Assembly (NCBI GenBank): GCA_021229015.1
Contig: CM037783.1
Location: 55,944,169-56,008,168, forward strand
DNA: 64,000 nt
Source of the DNA: Solen grandis
Lineage: Eukaryota > Mollusca > Bivalvia > Adapedonta > Solenidae
Reading direction: 5' to 3'
Shown here: in pieces, positions 59,935-64,000 of the stretch
How the letters are laid out: every line of letters begins with the position of its first letter
Numbering within the stretch: the stretch's first letter is position 1
Program-made: the position numbers and the translations under genes
Notes under the pieces: model-generated
The model's input: the letters and a program-made list of their open reading frames with translations, nothing else
Databases searched by the model: none
What the model was told of the DNA's origin: nothing

Positions 59935-60650
59935 TTACAAATATTTCTTGTTTTAAAAGCCCATTATATCCCATAATGATATACTTTTCATGAAAAAGAA
60001 AATATGAAATTACCTTAGCACATTCTAGACTAACGCAAATATTACATAACGTGCATATATCTGCTGTGAAATAACAATTTTACACATTGAACATGTTGAT
60101 CAAATCTCGCCATTTAGTATTTTGAATGGATGTAAAAATACTCGCATTGTTTACATTTTGCATTTGCGAGTATTCCCGAAGACGGTCCGTAATCGGAAAT
60201 GATTTGAATTTGGAAAACCGTCGACGAATCACAATTTGTTTATCTGCAACGTCATACTCGCGATTAGTTACGGAAGTGTATAGATATATCTGAAAATTGA
60301 CGAATATATGCTGAATATGAAAATCAGGAATTGTTGTAAACAGTTGAATGATCTTGAGTTAAAAAAGTTAATTATCTATGTATTATAGTCATGTTGTCGT
60401 CAACGAGCATGTACAAGTTGCATATCTTAACAAATCTGTAACACACATTTTGTTTTTCTATCCGAAGAATATACACAGCTTTCGGAAGAACAATGGGCTT
60501 TTAATGAAATTCAGCATCTCTCAAAAAATAAATAAAATTTGGTTTTACGTAGAATATTCTGATCATGTAATGTTTTCTGATTTCAAAATCGCAATTTTTT
60601 CTTCTGATAGTGATCATAGAAAATATGTATATACTGATTATATATACACT
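59935..60650 (-). repeat. unclassified ~0.72-kb repeat, copy B (inverted)
   Basis: Minus-strand counterpart of 48960-49690, about 10.3 kb away. The ORFs seen in this interval (plus 60378-60656, minus 60818-60501) are not conserved in copy A, which argues against coding function. Confidence 0.8.
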
Positions 60651-61958
60651 GCTTAAAGTTTGCTTAATACGATATATTGGGAAATCGCTTGTTGAAACGG
60701 AAATGGTCAAAACGTCTGTTACACTTGTACATGAGGCTTGAATTTCACAACCATCCTTTATATACCCAAACCTTTGATTTAATGCAAAAATATCAACGTC
60801 TAAAATATCAGGTAACACTTTCTATCCGAAAAGAATCTAAAATAACGTTATTCATGTAATTTTCAAAGCATTTACATTCACTGGATGAAATTTCTTGTAA
60901 AATATAGTTACATTTCCAAAAAGAATGTTGGTGTGAATGTCATCTGTGAATTTGAAATTATAAAAAAAAATATAATGAAACATTTTTCAATAGATTCATT
61001 TCCTTATTGTATAAAAAGGTTAGTTGTTTTTATATATTGCAGAGCTGAAATAACATAATAATGTGCAGTAACAAAGTGACTGAGACATAGGTGGCAAAAT
61101 AGTTTTGGGCGCAATGGTTCAGCGTGAACGTATATGACCGTGGATTCTTTCGGCAACTCTTTCATTGCCTGCCCAGGCGAAGCGTACTGTCACAACTCCT
61201 GAATTGCATAAAAGGATAAAACCTTGTTTTCAAAACGACGTAGATTAAAACGCTGAAAACTGAATAACATATTCAGCCAGTTTATTGATTCGACATCGTG
61301 TTACTTTGCCTATTTCCGGACACCGCAAATTGGTGTGGTAGAAAAAAATCCCAAGAATATACCAAGGACGTAAGGCTGTATTATATAACATGATTGCGGC
61401 AATAAAATACCGGTTAAAAATAAGAAATAATAGTGTCATCGTCTCATAACGGCTCACACGACCTACTAATCATCGTTATATTATTCATTGTTTGTATTTT
61501 TTTTTCATTAACATTAATGAGGCGTCTTAATTAACCGGGGTCAGATTGTAGAACAAATAAACATAAACTTGTTTGAAAATTTCCAAAACAGATTATGAAT
61601 CTTATTGACATTTTATTCCGATTTTTGACAATATTTAAAGTACAGTAGGAGGTCTAGATGGCATTCGCCCGTTTGGTCACTTCCGGTTCCAAGTTTCCTT
61701 TGGTTTCAACGACTAACAGAACCGACCACCTCAGTAACCGCGATCTTGACATATTATAAAGGTACAGTTTCCTTTTGTTATCACCCTAAATTCTTATTCT
61801 AGTTAAGTTGTGATTTATACACCCCTGTTATATTGCAAGGTGTAAGCAGGGTACCAAATTGCAAATGCTAATGGTCGCCTTCACTGAACGCATGGCAGTT
61901 GTTGGCTTACATATATCTGTCATCGTCTGCTAGCTGAGAGTTATCGGTAGATTTAACG
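60651..61958. other. non-coding stretch
   Basis: No exon or repeat recognised. Confidence 0.45.
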
Positions 61959-62035
61959 GAACAGAACAGAACAGATATTTTATTTGTGTCTCACTCTTGT
62001 ACATGTTATTAACGTGTGATTTGGGGAAAAAATAG
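61959..62035 (-). mobile_element. LINE 3' end fragment with (TGTTC)n tail
   Basis: Minus strand: ACACAAATAAAATATCTGTTC followed by two more TGTTC units. Same tail as at 25409, 30044 and 30593. Confidence 0.5.
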
Positions 62036-62097
62036 ATGAAAGAAGCATAATTCATGAAAATGGTAATTATTTGGTACCTTTTTTACTTTGCCTTTTA

Positions 62098-62912
62098 AAC
62101 CGTATTCCCAGCCAGCTGGGAATTGGGTATTCCAAATCCAGTTACAACCGAATAAACAGCCAGCTGGGAACTGGTTATTCACGAATACTTAGCGACAGTC
62201 GAATAACCAGATAGCTGGGAATTGGGAATTCAAAATATTCCTAATTTAATAATAATACATAGTGTAGATTGAATTCCCGGCTACAGCCTAATAACCAGCT
62301 AGCTGGGAATTGAGAATTCAGAACTTTTTTATGTTTAACTACAATACAAAGCGTAGGTTGAATTCCCAGCTACAGCCGAATAAACAGCCAACTGGGAATT
62401 GGTTATTCGCGAATTCCCAGCTACAGCCGAATAACCAGCCAGCTGGAAATTGGGAATTAAGGACTTTTTTTATTTAACTACAATACATAGTGTACGCTGA
62501 ATTCCCAGCTACAGCCGAATAACCAGCCAGCTGGCTGTAGCTAGGAATTCAACCTACACTTTGTTTTTTACTTAAATTATAAACAACATGAATTCTCAAT
62601 TCCCAGCTAGCTGGTTATTCGGCATTAACACCAATTCCCAGCTAGCAGGTTATTCGGCTGTAGCTTGGAATTCAATGTATAATTATTAAATTAGAAATAT
62701 TTTGAATTTCCAATCCCCAGCTGGCTGGTTATTTGGCTGTAGCTAACCAATTCTCAGCTGGCTGTTTATTCGGCTGTGACTGGATTTTGAATACCCAATT
62801 CCCAATTGGCTGGGAATATGGTTGTAGCTGGGAATTTGCGAATAACCAATTTCCAGCTGGCTGGGAATTCGGTTGTAGCTGGATATTGAATACCAAATTC
62901 CCAATTCCCAGC
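62098..62912. mobile_element. 0.8-kb foldback element of CAGCTGG-type palindromes
   Basis: The two halves are inverted copies around 62520-62530. The left end (CCGTATTCCCAGCCAGCTGG, AAATCCAGTTACAACCGAAT) matches the complement of the right end. Recurrent units are GAATAACCAGCCAGCTGGGA and GAATTCCCAGCTACAGCCGA, containing the palindromes CCAGCTGG and CCAGCTAGCTGG. No coding sequence; the open frame at 62733-62915 is repeat translation. Confidence 0.75.
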
Positions 62913-63070
62913 TAACTTCACAGACCTCTACTTAGCGAGAATATTAGTGTATAAATTATGACTTCGTGAATATCAATTTACTTTTAAATCGTTTATGAAA
63001 CGGTGATTTTTTTCTTTGCTTCGCAGTTAGCGTAAAATCTAAGGTACAACAAAAAAGGGATTGACTTGAC

Positions 63071-63295
63071 CATTTGAGTTTACCGTCGCTTCGACAGTAT
63101 TTCAGTCATAAAGCGACGTCCAGCTAATTACAGGTGGAGGAAGACCTGAAAGCACGGAGACATCCGGATAGAACCACCGACCTATCCTCACATGAAAATG
63201 CGAATGACCCTGCCTGGATTCGAACCCACGCGGTGAGGAACTGAGTGAGTGTTAAAGTCAGCGACTTTACCCTTTCGGCCACGGAGCCTCCCCCC
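63071..63295 (-). mobile_element. tRNA-derived SINE, complete, copy 2 (minus)
   Basis: Inverted copy of the SINE at 57327: B-box complement GGATTCGAACCCACGCGG, A-box complement CCTTTCGGCCACGGAGCC, and tail side TTTGAGTTTACCGTCGCTTC. Both copies share the same head and body order, so this is one family. Confidence 0.85.
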
Positions 63296-63626
63296 ACTCA
63301 ATTGATTTAGGATAAAAACACTTTAAATATTATACAAATCTTTATACAAATCAATATATTGGAAAATGTTACATATGAAGAGAGAGGCGGTGGGGGCGAA
63401 AGAAAGAAAAAAGAAAGATGAGCAGAGTAACTGACATTGTGTGAATGTGTGAATCCCAAAATATCTGTCATGACTACTTAATGTTGGAAGGAGAGAATGT
63501 CACTCGGGTCAAGCATTCATTTAGTCCTAAGCAAACGAGGGTAGTTATATAAACTAACACACAGGTACGTGTACACATATCCATGTAAATGTCTCTGTTT
63601 CCAGGGTTTCATTTTTAAGGTAACCA

Positions 63627-63806
63627 ATCCATCATTAAATTGTGATCATGGTCTATCAAGTGATCTTGGGAATTGTATGGTAAATGCAAGTCTTAAAAGA
63701 CTTAGAGCAAAAGAGCCTATAACTCCGATTCAATGGATACTTGCATCTGTACTAAAAAAATCTTTGAAAACATTTGAATGACCATGATTACAATTTAATG
63801 ATGGAT
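63627..63806. mobile_element. 180-bp element with 27-bp terminal inverted repeats
   Basis: Left end ATCCATCATTAAATTGTGAT and CATGGTC; the right end is its complement with one mismatch over 27 bases. The interior is partly open on the plus strand but shows no motif. Likely a small MITE; no clear target duplication. Confidence 0.6.
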
Positions 63807-64000
63807 GATTTATCTGATACTCTCGTCTTTGACTGACGACTTGCACCGGGATAATAAAATTAAAATTGAGTGAGAGAAAGAAAATACCACTGACCGTAGA
63901 GAAATTGCAGTGTCACCATGTAACCCCGGGCTCTGTTATTCTGGAAACTATCTGGGAACGGGGTGATAGCAAATGATTTATTTATGCGGAAAATTTGGGA
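63807..64000. other. window end, nothing recognised
   Basis: No exon or repeat recognised in the last 200 bases; likewise 63296-63626 shows only purine-rich stretches. Confidence 0.4.

Noticed and set aside
60378..60818. Two open frames on opposite strands (92 and 105 codons)
   Set aside because: They lie in copy B of the 0.72-kb repeat or its edge, and the frames are not kept in copy A.
62733..62915. 60-codon frame with repeated GWEFGCSW-like peptides
   Set aside because: Translation of the CAGCTGG foldback repeat units; not conserved between the two halves.

Overview
The window reads as nuclear DNA of a marine invertebrate, most probably a bivalve mollusc. It is AT-rich and intron-rich. 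The genes have GT-AG introns and the proteins are animal-like. The space between exons is filled with dispersed repeats of kinds I associate with bivalve genomes: tRNA-headed SINEs, SINE-like repeats ending in a GTGAGCTAA-type terminus, LINEs, TTAA-flanked MITEs and many microsatellites. The species cannot be read from the sequence. No bacterial operon, CRISPR array, rRNA gene or plain tRNA gene is visible.

Two protein-coding genes are supported, both on the minus strand. (1) An alpha-carbonic anhydrase occupies 1359-8352. Seven exons splice in phase into a 302-residue C-terminal part that reaches the stop codon. The three zinc-ligand histidines are present, but the usual proton-shuttle histidine is replaced by Glu. 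The first exon or exons, with the signal peptide, were not found. (2) The 5' end of a secreted or lysosomal beta-hexosaminidase (GH20) lies at 38721-45173. It has a signal-peptide exon and a 507-bp exon with the N-terminal domain. The catalytic-domain exons were not recognised. The hexosaminidase intron is largely filled by a nearly complete antisense LINE (about 41345-45075), whose 3' end abuts the 5' splice site of the signal-peptide exon. Two weaker exon candidates are listed: 47686-48051 on the minus strand and 34195-34389 on the plus strand.

Layout: 1-8.4 kb carbonic anhydrase with MITEs and repeats in and after it; 8.4-25 kb introns or intergenic DNA with SINEs, MITEs and simple repeats; 25.4-27.5 kb a decayed minus-strand LINE; 29-30 kb a tandemly built dispersed repeat; 32-33 kb a recent 465-bp tandem duplication; 34.6-36.1 kb a second, 5'-truncated LINE; 37350-37449 a 100-N assembly gap; 38.7-45.2 kb hexosaminidase 5' part with inserted LINE; 48.9-49.7 kb and 59.9-60.65 kb two inverted copies of an unclassified 0.7-kb repeat; 50.6-52.4 kb a 1.86-kb foldback element built of CCTCGCGAGG palindromes; 53.7-54.2 kb a minisatellite with 495 bases lacking any G; 62.1-62.9 kb a second foldback element built of CAGCTGG-type palindromes; 57.3 and 63.1 kb two inverted copies of a tRNA-derived SINE.

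The most notable items are mobile or structural. They are eight copies of a 234-bp MITE flanked by TTAA (piggyBac-like), each with a 32-bp internal hairpin; the two foldback elements; a 74-nt isolated hairpin at 45907; and the LINE lying against a splice donor. I found no convincing new multi-gene system.
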